A stretch of DNA of 64,000 bases from Planotetraspora phitsanulokensis (GCF_016863295.1 NZ_BOOP01000004.1:248001-312000); one strand, 5' to 3'; counted from the stretch's first letter, positions 51,639-60,773 are shown. Translations and numbers: made by a program. The notes: generated by a model not told the origin, from the letters alone.

Positions 51639-53374
51639 ACTCGCTTCTTGTCGAAGTCGGCGCGCTGCCCGGTGCCGAACTTGCGCAGCGCGCCGTCGGG
51701 GCCGGAGGCGTTGGGGCGGTAGAAGATCCAGTTCTGCCACGCGGCGAGACGGCCGAAGATCTTGGTCTCGATCGTCTCGGGACCGGCGAAGCGGTAGTTG
51801 GCCTCCAGGCCGGTGAGCGCGTCCGGGCTGAAGCTGGCCCGCTCCTCGATCGCCATGCGCACCTCGTCCGCCCAGTCGATGTCGTCGGGGGCGAACGTGA
51901 CCAGCCCGAGCCGCTCGGCGTCCTCCGCCTCCAGCGCCTCCCCCGCGCTCGCCGTGGCCGCGGCGAGCGCGCCGGCGTCTCCCCAGAACCTCGTGCCGAG
52001 GCGGGTCAGGCCGTTGCCCATGGGCAGCGGCCCCAGGTTCATCGGCCCGACGCCGACCGTGGCGGGGTCCGCGTCGGGGTCCGCGCCGGGGTCCGCGTCC
52101 TCGAAGACGCCGGACAACTGGTAGGAGCGGTCGGCCGCCAGCGCCGGCTCCAGGAGCGAGCCGGCGAAGCAACTGCCCGGCTCGATCAGCGCGATGAGGC
52201 TGCGGCTGGTCACGTCCAGCCGTTTGAGCGTGCGCTTGAGGTACAGCACGATCTCGTTGACCAGCCAGTCGCCCGCGTGGTCGAGCAGCAGGGCATCGTA
52301 CGCGAGGACCAGCGCGGGGTCGCCCTTCGTGCGGACGACCCAGGTGCCCAGCTCGGTCTCGTTGGTGCGCAGATCGAGGATGAGGTCGTCGAGCTCCCGT
52401 GTGACGGCGAGCGTCCAGAAGTCCGCGCCCTGCTCGTGGATCCCGGCGACGGTCCGCGGCGGTTCGGCGTCCGGTCCGAGCACGGTGATCTCCGCGCAGC
52501 CGCGCGCTCGGTCGAGGACGGCCGTCACGTGGCGGTAGGAGATCCGGTCGCCGGTCCGCGTCCGGCCCAGCGGGGTGAGCACGACGCCGGGCGCGTCCTC
52601 CGGACGGCCCGACGTCCGTGCGAACGCGGCCGCCCGTTCCGCGACCGTCTCGTCCCATCTGGGCCTGGGCACCACTTCGTCGACGAGCCTCCACTGCACG
52701 GCCTTCCTGCCGCCCACCCCCTCGGACCTGGTGGAGAAGTAGTCCGCGAGGTCGCGCCGCACGTGGCGCTTGTCGACCACCCGGGTCAGGCCGCCGGTCC
52801 CCGGAAGGACGCCGAGCAGCGGCAACTCCGGCAGGGAGACCGCCGACGAGCGGTCGTCGACCAGCATGATGTGCTCGCACGCCAGGGCGAGCTCGTAGCC
52901 GCCGCCCGAGGCCGTGCCGTTCAGCGCGGCGAGGTAGGTCTGGCCCGAGTTGGCGCTCGCGTCCTCCATCGCGTTGCGGGTCTCGTTGGTGAACTTGCAG
53001 AAGTTCACCTTCCAGGCGTGCGGCGAGGCGGCGAGCATGCGGATGTTCGCGCCCGCGCAGAAGACCTTCTCCTTGCCGCTGGTCACCACGACCGTGCGGA
53101 CCCCGGGGTGCTCGAACCGCAGCCGCTGCACCGCGTCGTACAGCTCGATGTCCACGCCCAGGTCGTAGGAGTTCAGCTTCAGCTCGTATCCGGGGACGAG
53201 GCCGCCCTGCTCGTCGACGTCCATGGTGAGGGTCGCGACCGGCCCCTCGACGGACAGGCGCCAGTGGCGATATCGCGACGGGTGCGTCTGGAAGCCGACC
53301 GCCGTCCGCGGACCGGTTTCCCCCTCCGGCCGCACGCCGTCCGGCGCGCTGGACGCCCCTGCCGTGATGGTCAT
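51635..53374 (-). CDS. boxC: 2,3-epoxybenzoyl-CoA dihydrolase BoxC
   Basis: 579 residues from the ATG at 53374 (AGAAGGA upstream); the frame is open to a TTG at 53440. Two fused crotonase-like halves are visible: KEKVFCAGANIRML with NGTASGGGYELALACEH in the first, and ELPLLGVLPGTGGLTRVVDKRHVR. BoxC opens the epoxide ring hydrolytically, releasing formate and an aldehyde-CoA. First gene of the operon, divergent from the PaaX-like regulator. Confidence 0.9.
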   Translation of the reverse strand: MTITAGASSAPDGVRPEGETGPRTAVGFQTHPSRYRHWRLSVEGPVATLTMDVDEQGGLVPGYELKLNSYDLGVDIELYDAVQRLRFEHPGVRTVVVTSGKEKVFCAGANIRMLAASPHAWKVNFCKFTNETRNAMEDASANSGQTYLAALNGTASGGGYELALACEHIMLVDDRSSAVSLPELPLLGVLPGTGGLTRVVDKRHVRRDLADYFSTRSEGVGGRKAVQWRLVDEVVPRPRWDETVAERAAAFARTSGRPEDAPGVVLTPLGRTRTGDRISYRHVTAVLDRARGCAEITVLGPDAEPPRTVAGIHEQGADFWTLAVTRELDDLILDLRTNETELGTWVVRTKGDPALVLAYDALLLDHAGDWLVNEIVLYLKRTLKRLDVTSRSLIALIEPGSCFAGSLLEPALAADRSYQLSGVFEDADPGADPDADPATVGVGPMNLGPLPMGNGLTRLGTRFWGDAGALAAATASAGEALEAEDAERLGLVTFAPDDIDWADEVRMAIEERASFSPDALTGLEANYRFAGPETIETKIFGRLAAWQNWIFYRPNASGPDGALRKFGTGQRADFDKKRV

Positions 53375-53499
53375 GGATCCTTCTCCCGTCACCATGCCGA
53401 CCGTCAGCTCATGCTCCACAGGCATCTTGTGATCCGTCAACCACCTGTAGCATTTTGACGGGAACTTCTACACATCTCCAGCAGGCGGTCAGCCGCCCG

Positions 53500-53505
53500 T
53501 AGAAT
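53500..53505 (+). promoter_or_regulatory. Probable -10 element of the PaaX-like gene
   Basis: TAGAAT, a near-consensus -10, lies 28 bases upstream of the GTG start. No good -35 is seen at the usual distance. Confidence 0.35.
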
Positions 53506-53533
53506 GTCGCGTCGGACGACGGGAGAGGATCGA

Positions 53534-54475
53534 GTGTCGACACCGGCATCCCTGACCACGGCCGACGCCACGGCTGACGCCACCGTCGGCACAAGCGCCG
53601 GCATCACCGCGGACAGCACGGCCACCGCGCCGCCCATTGCGCCGCCCGCGGTGTCGCCCACTGTGTCGCGCAGGCACGCCGCCGGCGCGGAGAGCGCCCG
53701 AGGGCTGTTGTTCACCGTGCTCGGCGAGTTCGTCCTGCCTTCGGGCGGATCGGCGTGGACGTCGGCGTTCATCGACGTGCTCGGCCGGCTGGGCGTCGAG
53801 GAGAAGGCGAGCAGGCAGGCGCTGATGCGCACCGCGGCCGACGGCTGGCTCACCTCGGAGCGGGTGGGCCGCCGCACACTGTGGACCCTGAGCCCGGACG
53901 CGGAGCGGCTGCTCACCGACGGCGCCGAGCGCATCTACGGCTTCCAGGGAATGCAGCGCGAATGGGACGGCGGCTGGCTGCTCGTCCTGGCGCGCGTGCC
54001 GGAGAGCGACCGGCCGACGCGGCACCTGCTGCGAACCCGCCTCGGCTGGGCCGGCTTCGGCAGCCCCGCTCCCGGTGTGTGGATCAGCACCCATCGCGAC
54101 CGCGCGGCCGAGGCGGAACGGGTCCTCGAGGAGGCGGGCGTGCTCGACGAGGCCCAGATCTTCCACGCGGAGCACCGGGCGGGGGAACTGGCGAGGATGG
54201 TCAGGCAGGCGTGGGATCTCGACGCCGTCGAGAGGAGCTACGAGCGGTTCCTCGCCGAGTTCGCGCGACGGCCGTCCCGCGATCCGCTGGTGCGGGTGAC
54301 CGAGCTCGTGCACTCCTGGCGCAGGTTCCCGTCCGACGATCCCGAACTGCCCGGCGAACTGCTGCCCGCACGCTGGAGCGGCGCGCGGGCCGCGAGCCTG
54401 TTCCGGCGGCAGCACGCCAGGTGGACCGCCGCGGCGAGCGCCGAGTGGCGCCGCCTCACCGAGGACGCCGGCTGA
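53534..54475 (+). CDS. PaaX-family transcriptional regulator
   Basis: 313 residues from a GTG with GGGAGAGG upstream. A low-complexity Ala/Thr/Pro extension (about 1-55) precedes the PaaX winged helix (GLLFTVLGEFVLPSGGSAWTS; KASRQALMRTAADGWLTSERVGRRTLWTL) and the C-terminal PaaX domain (LRTRLGWAGFGSPAPGVWIS). PaaX represses phenylacetate genes and is released by an aryl-CoA. Here it is divergent from boxC by 159 bases, so benzoyl-CoA is the likely signal. Confidence 0.88.
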   Translation: MSTPASLTTADATADATVGTSAGITADSTATAPPIAPPAVSPTVSRRHAAGAESARGLLFTVLGEFVLPSGGSAWTSAFIDVLGRLGVEEKASRQALMRTAADGWLTSERVGRRTLWTLSPDAERLLTDGAERIYGFQGMQREWDGGWLLVLARVPESDRPTRHLLRTRLGWAGFGSPAPGVWISTHRDRAAEAERVLEEAGVLDEAQIFHAEHRAGELARMVRQAWDLDAVERSYERFLAEFARRPSRDPLVRVTELVHSWRRFPSDDPELPGELLPARWSGARAASLFRRQHARWTAAASAEWRRLTEDAG

Positions 54476-54518
54476 GAACGGCCCGCCCGGAGGGGAGGAC
54501 TCCGGGCGGGCCGCCTGG

Positions 54519-56747
54519 TCAGCTGATCGTGATGCTGTCCAGGTCAGGGGCGTTGGCGGTGTCGTTGTAGAACTTCAGGGTGTTGATGCCGGCGTTCATC
54601 GGCACCGTGACGGTCGTCGTGGTGGGCGAGTCCCAGGTGGTGCCTGTGAGCGTCGCCGTAACGGGCGTCCCGCCGTTGACGCTCACCGAGAACGACCGGG
54701 TTCCGCTCACCTCTCCGGCGATCGTCAACTGCCTGTCACCGGCGGCCGGCATGTTGACGTTGTAGGTCGCGTAGTTGGCGGTGTTGTTGCCGATGAAGCG
54801 CACCTTCGCGCCGCCCGAGCAGCCCGGGCAGGCGTCTGCCCTGGCGGACCCGCTCAGCACGCCGGTCTCCGCCTCGATCGTGACCGGCAGCGTGACACCG
54901 CCACCGGCGCCGTCCTCGGCGATCGGCTCCCCATGGCGGACATAGTGGTTGCCGACCCACGCTTCGTCGATGCGGAGCCGCTTGTACCTGGTGGTGTCGG
55001 TGGAAGCCGCGTAGGTGCTGAGCACCCGCAGGCGGACGTGACGGGCGGTGGTGTGGGGCAGGTCGACGATCTGCACGCCACGCTGGCTGGGCAGTGTGCC
55101 GATCTTGACGGGAGCGCCCCAGTTGACGCCGTCGTCGCTCGCGTACACCTCGTAGTCGCGGATGCGGGCCGACTGCTCGGTCGCCGACCGCGCGTAGCTG
55201 ACGGAGTCCTCACGCTGGTTGAGCCCGATGTACCGCGCCCGGTCGACGTCACCGAGATCGAAGTCGAGCGAGACCGGCAGCGTCTTGTTGTTGTCCCAGT
55301 ACGTCAGGTAGTCGCCGTCACCGGCGGCCGTGGCGTCGTGGCCGGCCGCGGACGCGCTCGCCGTGACCGTGACACCGGGGTACGGCTTGGCACGCCCGTT
55401 CGACGTGACCTTGAGGACCGTGTCGTACGGATCCCATTCGGAGATTCCGGTGATGGCGAGGGTGCCGTTCGACTGGGAGAACTTCAGCTCGGCGCCGGTG
55501 CGCAGGTTGGTGACACTCTTGATCTTGTAGCCGTTGTCGCCCAGCTTCAGGGTGGTGGTCCCGGTGGGCGGCGTCACCACGTGGATGTAGTGGAGGTTCG
55601 GGTCCGTCCGGCTGATCGTGGTGACGCCGTGGGCGCCGTCGTTCCAGCCGCCCGGCTCGAGCCCGCCGTACATGTATCCGCCGCCCTCGACCCCGTTCAG
55701 CGACTCCCAGATCTGGTCGAGGTAGTCGTCGGCGAAGTTGTTGAAGGCCTCCTGCTTGGGCGGGAAGTGGCCGTTGACCATGGCCTGCTCGTCCATGAGC
55801 GCCTTGACCGAAGATCCGACGTTGGTGATCAGCCGGCCCAGCGAAACCCGGTAGTCGACGGACGGGTCGACCCCGTCGTACCACCAGTTGCCGGTCGTGG
55901 GGAGCTTGAAGTCGGCCTCGGTGAGCCGCGGCTGCGCCGTGTAGACCGCCTGGGGGTAGTCGTACGACGGCGTCATGCCGGTCTTCTGCTCGTTGCTGAC
56001 CATGTCCATTTCTGGAGTGTCTTCGTTGTTGTTGCTGAGCGTGTAGTTGGGCCGCAGCTGGTGGATCTGCTCGTACAGGTGGTTCCGCTCCCAGTACGCG
56101 TTGTCGTTGTCGATCCAGAACCCGCCGAGGTCGGGGTAGCGCTTCATGACCTCGAAGAAGTTGTCGTAGCTGAACTCGCCGAAGCCGTCACGGGTGGTGA
56201 TGTCGACGTCGTGCCCCTTGTATGCGGAGTACGCCGCCGAGTCGAGCCAGCTTCCGGACGTGAGGCCCTGCGTGTGCCACTGCGGGTCGTCGGTCATGTA
56301 CAGGATGACCTTCATGCCCCGCGGCTTGGCCGCGTCGACCAGTTCACCGAGGAAGTCGCGCTTGGTGCTGCAGCTGCCCGGGATGGCGGACGGCCACGGC
56401 CGCGCGTAGCCGAGGCGGCTGTGGAACGTGGCGAGCACGATGTACTGCGTGTGCAGCTTCTGCGCCTCGTCGAGCCAGTAGTCGGGGGTCCAGCCGCCGT
56501 TGGTGACGTCGGCCTCCCACTGGGCGCAGTCGGTGTGCTGCGGCGCGGTGCGCTCGCCCCAGTGCAGGAACAGTCCCCCGACCGAACTGCGGAGGAACTC
56601 CTGACGCGGATTCTGGAGATCCGCGCGGGCGGGACCGACCGTGATCATGTTCAGGACGAGGGCGACCATCGCGGCGACAGCCACCGCGACCGTGCGCCGC
56701 CTTCGTCTCGTCATCCGATCGCCGTCGCCGGATAAGGCGTTGACCAT
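54519..56747 (-). CDS. Secreted GH29-like (alpha-L-fucosidase-type) enzyme with discoidin and CBM domains
   Basis: 742 residues. The signal peptide (RRRRRTVAVAVAAMVALVLN) is cleaved near ARADL. The catalytic domain resembles GH29: GLFLHWGERTAP (62-64 HWG), and GGFWIDNDN with Asp213 in the nucleophile position. The usual KHHDGF motif is replaced by ATFHSRLGYARPW, so it is a divergent branch. An F5/8-type discoidin domain (about 450-605) and a beta-sandwich carbohydrate-binding domain (about 625-742) follow. GGAG precedes the ATG. Two GTGAGCGCTCAC palindromes lie upstream. Activity on fucosides is inferred, not certain. Confidence 0.78.
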   Translation of the reverse strand: MVNALSGDGDRMTRRRRRTVAVAVAAMVALVLNMITVGPARADLQNPRQEFLRSSVGGLFLHWGERTAPQHTDCAQWEADVTNGGWTPDYWLDEAQKLHTQYIVLATFHSRLGYARPWPSAIPGSCSTKRDFLGELVDAAKPRGMKVILYMTDDPQWHTQGLTSGSWLDSAAYSAYKGHDVDITTRDGFGEFSYDNFFEVMKRYPDLGGFWIDNDNAYWERNHLYEQIHQLRPNYTLSNNNEDTPEMDMVSNEQKTGMTPSYDYPQAVYTAQPRLTEADFKLPTTGNWWYDGVDPSVDYRVSLGRLITNVGSSVKALMDEQAMVNGHFPPKQEAFNNFADDYLDQIWESLNGVEGGGYMYGGLEPGGWNDGAHGVTTISRTDPNLHYIHVVTPPTGTTTLKLGDNGYKIKSVTNLRTGAELKFSQSNGTLAITGISEWDPYDTVLKVTSNGRAKPYPGVTVTASASAAGHDATAAGDGDYLTYWDNNKTLPVSLDFDLGDVDRARYIGLNQREDSVSYARSATEQSARIRDYEVYASDDGVNWGAPVKIGTLPSQRGVQIVDLPHTTARHVRLRVLSTYAASTDTTRYKRLRIDEAWVGNHYVRHGEPIAEDGAGGGVTLPVTIEAETGVLSGSARADACPGCSGGAKVRFIGNNTANYATYNVNMPAAGDRQLTIAGEVSGTRSFSVSVNGGTPVTATLTGTTWDSPTTTTVTVPMNAGINTLKFYNDTANAPDLDSITIS

Positions 56748-56788
56748 GAGGAACTCCTTCGAGCCTGCGATCTCGACTGTCTTGTGTC

Positions 56789-56812
56789 GCCCCCGTGAGC
56801 GCTCACGGGGGC
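56789..56812. promoter_or_regulatory. LacI operator A, 24-bp perfect palindrome
   Basis: A perfect 24-base palindrome centred on GTGAGCGCTCAC, 42 bases upstream of the GH29-like start. Three copies of the core surround the LacI gene at 57089. Confidence 0.85.
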
Positions 56813-56871
56813 TTTGCCGACGACCTTCACCATCTCCGGGATCCGCGTCGGCGCGTGCGACCCGGCTGGCC

Positions 56872-56889
56872 GCCGTGAGCGCTCACGGC
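56872..56889. promoter_or_regulatory. LacI operator B, 18-bp perfect palindrome
   Basis: GCCGTGAGC-GCTCACGGC, the same core, about 80 bases from operator A and 200 bases before the LacI gene. It could serve repression of the GH29-like gene or autoregulation. Confidence 0.85.
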
Positions 56890-57088
56890 AAGCTTTTCGG
56901 ATCGCAAAGATTGGATCTGTGGACTGTGATCCCACACAAACGAGGCGACTGTCAACGGTCAGGCGGGGCGAGAACTCGCGGAGATGACCACGCATACATC
57001 GGATGTGTGAGGTCACGCGGCCTTTCAGATCTCATCCCTGTGAGCCGCCCGATACGCCGAAGGCGTCCAGGGAGGTTACAGTCCCAAC

Positions 57089-58099
57089 GTGCCGACCAAC
57101 AGAAAACCTCGGGTCACCATCGACCAGGTGGCGCAGGCGACCGGAGTCTCCCGCCAGACCGTGTCCCGGGCGATCAACAACAAGTCCGAGATAGATCCCG
57201 AGACCCGCCGGCGGGTCCTCGACGCGGCCCAGGCGATGGGCTACCGGCCGAGCCGGTTCGCCCGGGGCCTGGTCCGCCAGGATCTGATCACCGTCGGACT
57301 GGTCATCGCCGACGTGCTGAACCCGTTCTTCCCCGAGGTGACGGCGGGCGTGCTGGAGGCCGCAGAACGCCGCGGCTGGCAGGTCGTCGTCTACAACACC
57401 GGCTCGGAACGCCGCAAGGAACTGGAAGTCGTCGACATGCTCTTCGACCAGGTGGACGCGGGCGTGGCCTTCCTGCTCCATCACGAGGCGATCGCCAAGG
57501 CGACGGCCGGCAACCTCCCGTTCGTGCTGCTGGACAAGGGCGGCAGGGCCCCCGCGGTGCCCGGCGTGCGGATCGACTTCGAGGGCGGGGCACGGCGGGG
57601 CCTGGAGTACCTGATCGACCGGGGACACCGCCGGATCGCGATGCTGGACGACGAGGCGTACCTGTCGGCCGAGGCGCAGAACACCCGGCGCGAGCTGTAC
57701 CTCAAGGTGATGGGCGAGCACGGGATTCCGGTCGACGTCGACTGGATCCAGCCCGCGCACAACTCGATCGACGGCGGCGCGGCGGCGATGGAGCGGCTGC
57801 TGTCGGCGCACCGGGACGTCACGGCGGTGTTCGCCTACAACGACCTGATCGCCATCGGCGCCCAGTTGCGGGCCCGCGCGCTCGGCCTGCGCGTGCCGGA
57901 GGACTGCGCGTTCCTCGGCTTCGACGGACTGAGCATCGGCGAACTCGTGGAGCCTCCGCTGACCACGCTCCACATCGACAAGCGCCGACTGGGCGAGATC
58001 GCCGTCGAACAGGCGGCGCTGCTGCTCGGCGGCATGAGCGAGGACGAGATCCCCGAGGCCGTTATCGAACCGCAACTGGTCGTGCGGGCCTCTGCCTGA
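57089..58099 (+). CDS. LacI-family regulator of the GH29/GH36 regulon
   Basis: 336 residues. The HTH is VTIDQVAQATGVSRQTVSRAI (about residues 9-29), with the hinge ETRRRVLDAAQAMGYRPS. The sugar domain includes DRGHRRIAMLDDE and NDLIAIGAQLRARALGLRVPEDCAFLGFDG. It stands between the secreted enzyme and the importer operon, with its operator type (GTGAGCGCTCAC) before both. No strong Shine-Dalgarno (GGGAGG, about 19 bases away). Confidence 0.92.
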   Translation: MPTNRKPRVTIDQVAQATGVSRQTVSRAINNKSEIDPETRRRVLDAAQAMGYRPSRFARGLVRQDLITVGLVIADVLNPFFPEVTAGVLEAAERRGWQVVVYNTGSERRKELEVVDMLFDQVDAGVAFLLHHEAIAKATAGNLPFVLLDKGGRAPAVPGVRIDFEGGARRGLEYLIDRGHRRIAMLDDEAYLSAEAQNTRRELYLKVMGEHGIPVDVDWIQPAHNSIDGGAAAMERLLSAHRDVTAVFAYNDLIAIGAQLRARALGLRVPEDCAFLGFDGLSIGELVEPPLTTLHIDKRRLGEIAVEQAALLLGGMSEDEIPEAVIEPQLVVRASA

Positions 58100-58109
58100 T
58101 CACTCACTC

Positions 58110-58115
58110 TTGACA
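58110..58115 (+). promoter_or_regulatory. -35 element of the GH29/ABC/GH36 operon
   Basis: TTGACA, with AAGAAT/GAATGT-like -10 candidates 15-17 bases on. Operator C lies immediately downstream of the -10 region. Confidence 0.55.
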
Positions 58116-58143
58116 TTCGCGGTCTGTTGGAAGAATGTCTCTC

Positions 58144-58157
58144 CGTGAGCGCTCACG
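58144..58157. promoter_or_regulatory. LacI operator C
   Basis: CGTGAGC-GCTCACG, the same core as operators A and B, about 23 bases before the GTG start of the intracellular GH29-like gene. Confidence 0.85.
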
Positions 58158-58179
58158 TGAGCGGTAACGAGGGAGTGTC

Positions 58180-59484
58180 GTGATCCGGCGGAATGAGCTC
58201 GTCCAGGCCTCCGGCGCCGACCTCGCCGCTCTGGCCCTCAGCCGCCAGGCGTGGCTGAGGGACGACGTGATCGGCCTGTTCCTCCATTGGGGCATGCGCA
58301 CCTCGCCTCCGTTCACGGACGTCCGGGCCTGGGAGGACCGGGTCACGGCCGACGGGTGGACCGCGGACCACTGGATCGACCGGGCCGTCCAGCTGCACGC
58401 CGGCTACGTGGTGCTCGCGTCGTTCCACAGCCGGCTGGGCTACGTCCGCGCGTGGCCGTCGGAGATCCCCGGCAGCCCCGCCACCCGGCGGGACTTCCTG
58501 GGGGAGCTCGTCGCGGCGGCCGCATCCCGGGGCCTTAGAGTCCTGCTCTACATGACCGACGACCCCAAGTGGCACGACGAGGACGGCCTCGGGTCCCTCG
58601 ACTCGGCGGCCTACTCCGCGTACAAGGGCAGGCCCGTGGACCTGACCACCCGCGACGGATTCGGGGAGTTCGCCGCCGACAACTTCGCCGAGGTCATGCG
58701 GCGTCATCCGGATCTGGCGGGGTTCTGGATCGACAAGGAGAACGCCCACTGGAGGCGGAGCGGCCTCTACGACCGGATCCGGGCGGAACGGCCCGGCTGG
58801 ATCCTGGCCTGCAACGATCCGGACATACCGCCCGGGGACACGGCCATGGACGTGGTCGTTCCCGGCCTCGCCGCGGACGGGCCGCTTCCGCGCGTGGCCG
58901 AATCCGCCTTCACCGTCGCCGGCGGCTGGTGGTACGACGGCTCGGATCCCGAGGTCGACCACGACCGGGTCGTCAGGCGGATCGTCGCCAACGCCGGCTC
59001 CTCCACCAGGTCGCTGCTCGGGTTCGGGTCGCGGCACGGCGGCCGGTTCACGCCGAACCAGGAGGCGTTCTGCGACTTCGCGGCGTCCTACCTGGAGGGC
59101 ATCTGGGAGTCGCTCGGCGGGACCGAAGGCGGTCGCCGCCCCTCCCCCGCCGACGTACGGCCCGGCCCCGCCACCGAGGTCACCGTGCGCGGGGACGATC
59201 CGGACCGGCGCTACATCCATGTGATCGGCCGGCCGGCCGACGACACGGTCCGTGTCCGTGACGACAGCCGGCACGTCATCGAGGTGCGCGACCTGCGCAC
59301 CGGTCGGAGCATGCCGTTCGAGCAGTCGGACGGCCGTCTCACCATCAGCGGGATCACGACCTGGGACCCGCACGACACCGTGCTCGCGCTCAGAACTGCC
59401 CGCTCAACGTCGGGGACCGCTTCGCCGCGTCCAGCGGCGTCAGAAAACACCCCTCATCACTCATCGGAAGGCACATCGTCATGA
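58180..59484 (+). CDS. Intracellular GH29-like paralogue
   Basis: 434 residues from a GTG with GAGGGAG upstream, without a signal peptide. It is colinear with the catalytic domain of the secreted enzyme: GLFLHWGMRTSP (HWG 36-38), ASFHSRLGYVRAW, YMTDDPKWHD and GFWIDKENAH with Asp185. It lacks the discoidin and carbohydrate-binding parts and should act on imported oligosaccharide. Its end overlaps the solute-binding protein start (ATGA). The last 30 residues look unstructured. Confidence 0.8.
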   Translation: MIRRNELVQASGADLAALALSRQAWLRDDVIGLFLHWGMRTSPPFTDVRAWEDRVTADGWTADHWIDRAVQLHAGYVVLASFHSRLGYVRAWPSEIPGSPATRRDFLGELVAAAASRGLRVLLYMTDDPKWHDEDGLGSLDSAAYSAYKGRPVDLTTRDGFGEFAADNFAEVMRRHPDLAGFWIDKENAHWRRSGLYDRIRAERPGWILACNDPDIPPGDTAMDVVVPGLAADGPLPRVAESAFTVAGGWWYDGSDPEVDHDRVVRRIVANAGSSTRSLLGFGSRHGGRFTPNQEAFCDFAASYLEGIWESLGGTEGGRRPSPADVRPGPATEVTVRGDDPDRRYIHVIGRPADDTVRVRDDSRHVIEVRDLRTGRSMPFEQSDGRLTISGITTWDPHDTVLALRTARSTSGTASPRPAASENTPHHSSEGTSS

Positions 59485-60773
59485 AGCACAAAGCTTTACT
59501 GACGGCTCTCGTCACGACCATGGTGGCCGGCGCGTGCAGCGTCGGCGACCAGCAGGCCCCGCAGTCGAGCGGCGGCACGGCCAAGAAGGAGATCAGCTTC
59601 CTGGTCTTCGAGACCCCGAACCTGACGCCCCAGGTGTGGGACGCGGCGATCAAGCGGGTGACCGACAAGTACCCCGACATCTCGGTGAAGAAGCTGGTCG
59701 CCCCGAGTGAGGACCGGGTGTCCTACGCCAAGCAGCTCCTCGCCTCCGGCCAGTTCCCCGACGTGATGATCGCGGTCTCCCCCGCCGGGTTCGCCGAGAG
59801 CGGCGCCATGGCCGCCTTCACCCCCGACGAGCTGAAGGACTTCGACTTCCCGAACAACGGCGCGGTCCAGGGCAAGATCTACCAGCTGCCCACCAACACC
59901 CAGACGATCCCGGTCGTCTACTACAACAAGGACCTGTTCGCCAAGGCGGGGATCAGCGCTCCGCCGAAGACCTACGCCGAGCTGCTCGACGCCGCCGCCA
60001 AGCTCAAGGCGAAGGGCATCACGCCGTTCGTGATCGGCGGCGGCAAGGACCCCTTCGCCTCCACGCTCGCCTGGACGGCCACGATCGCCACCGACGTGTA
60101 CGCCAAGACCCCCGACTGGATGGCCAAGCGGCGGGCCGGGAGCGTGAAGTTCACCGACCCGGACTTCAAGAAGGCCACCGAGAAGTTCGCCGAGCTCGCC
60201 AAGCAGGGCTACATCGACAAGAAGGACGTCTCGCGCGACTACGCGGCGACCGAGCAGGCCTTCCTCGACGGCAAGGGCGCGATGTATCCCATGGGCAACT
60301 GGTTCGCCGCGGCGGGCGACGACCCCAAGCGCAAGCCCTCATGGGAGATCGGCGCGTTCAACTGGCCGACCGACGACGGCGGCGTGGTCGTGCCCGCCTT
60401 CACCGGCGGCGGCCTGTCGGTGAGCGCCACGGCCAAGAACCTGCCCGAGGCCAAGAAGTTCGCGCTGGCGTACACGCTCGACCAGACCAACCTGGACGCC
60501 TCCGTCCACAACGACGGGCTCTACCCCGCGATCAAGGGATACACGCCCCCGGCCGACACCGGCGCGGTCTTCAAGCTCGGCTACGACCTCTACCAGGAGG
60601 GCGTGAAGAGCAACACCGTCACCCAGGCGTTCAGCTGGGAGGCCGGCGACGACGGCATGCTACCCGGCGTGGTCGACAAGTGGCGGGCGGGCGCCCAGGA
60701 CCTCATCACCGGCAACAAGACCGTCGACCAGGTGCTGGCCTCCCTCGACGACGAGTGGGCCAAGGCGTCCTGA
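59481..60773 (+). CDS. Extracellular sugar-binding lipoprotein of ABC importer
   Basis: 430 residues. The lipobox is VAGAC with Cys19. A class-1 solute-binding fold follows (ISFLVFETPNLTPQVWDAAIKR; YYNKDLFAKAGISAPPKTYAEL; FLDGKGAMYPMGNWFAAAG). It overlaps the GH29-like gene by 4 bases and is followed by two permeases. The likely ligand is the fucosyl or galactosyl oligosaccharide processed by the operon's hydrolases. The ATPase is elsewhere. Confidence 0.92.
   Translation: MKHKALLTALVTTMVAGACSVGDQQAPQSSGGTAKKEISFLVFETPNLTPQVWDAAIKRVTDKYPDISVKKLVAPSEDRVSYAKQLLASGQFPDVMIAVSPAGFAESGAMAAFTPDELKDFDFPNNGAVQGKIYQLPTNTQTIPVVYYNKDLFAKAGISAPPKTYAELLDAAAKLKAKGITPFVIGGGKDPFASTLAWTATIATDVYAKTPDWMAKRRAGSVKFTDPDFKKATEKFAELAKQGYIDKKDVSRDYAATEQAFLDGKGAMYPMGNWFAAAGDDPKRKPSWEIGAFNWPTDDGGVVVPAFTGGGLSVSATAKNLPEAKKFALAYTLDQTNLDASVHNDGLYPAIKGYTPPADTGAVFKLGYDLYQEGVKSNTVTQAFSWEAGDDGMLPGVVDKWRAGAQDLITGNKTVDQVLASLDDEWAKAS

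Larger units (their letters stand above)
56748..57088. other. 341-base divergent control region
   Basis: No gene was seen. It contains the two perfect palindromes at 56789-56812 and 56872-56889, spaced about 83 bases between centres, which would permit looping between bound LacI dimers. Confidence 0.65.

Noticed and set aside
56789-56812. The 24-base palindrome read as a terminator hairpin
   Set aside because: The same 12-base core recurs at two other promoter positions around a LacI gene, and there is no loop or T tract; an operator explains it better.
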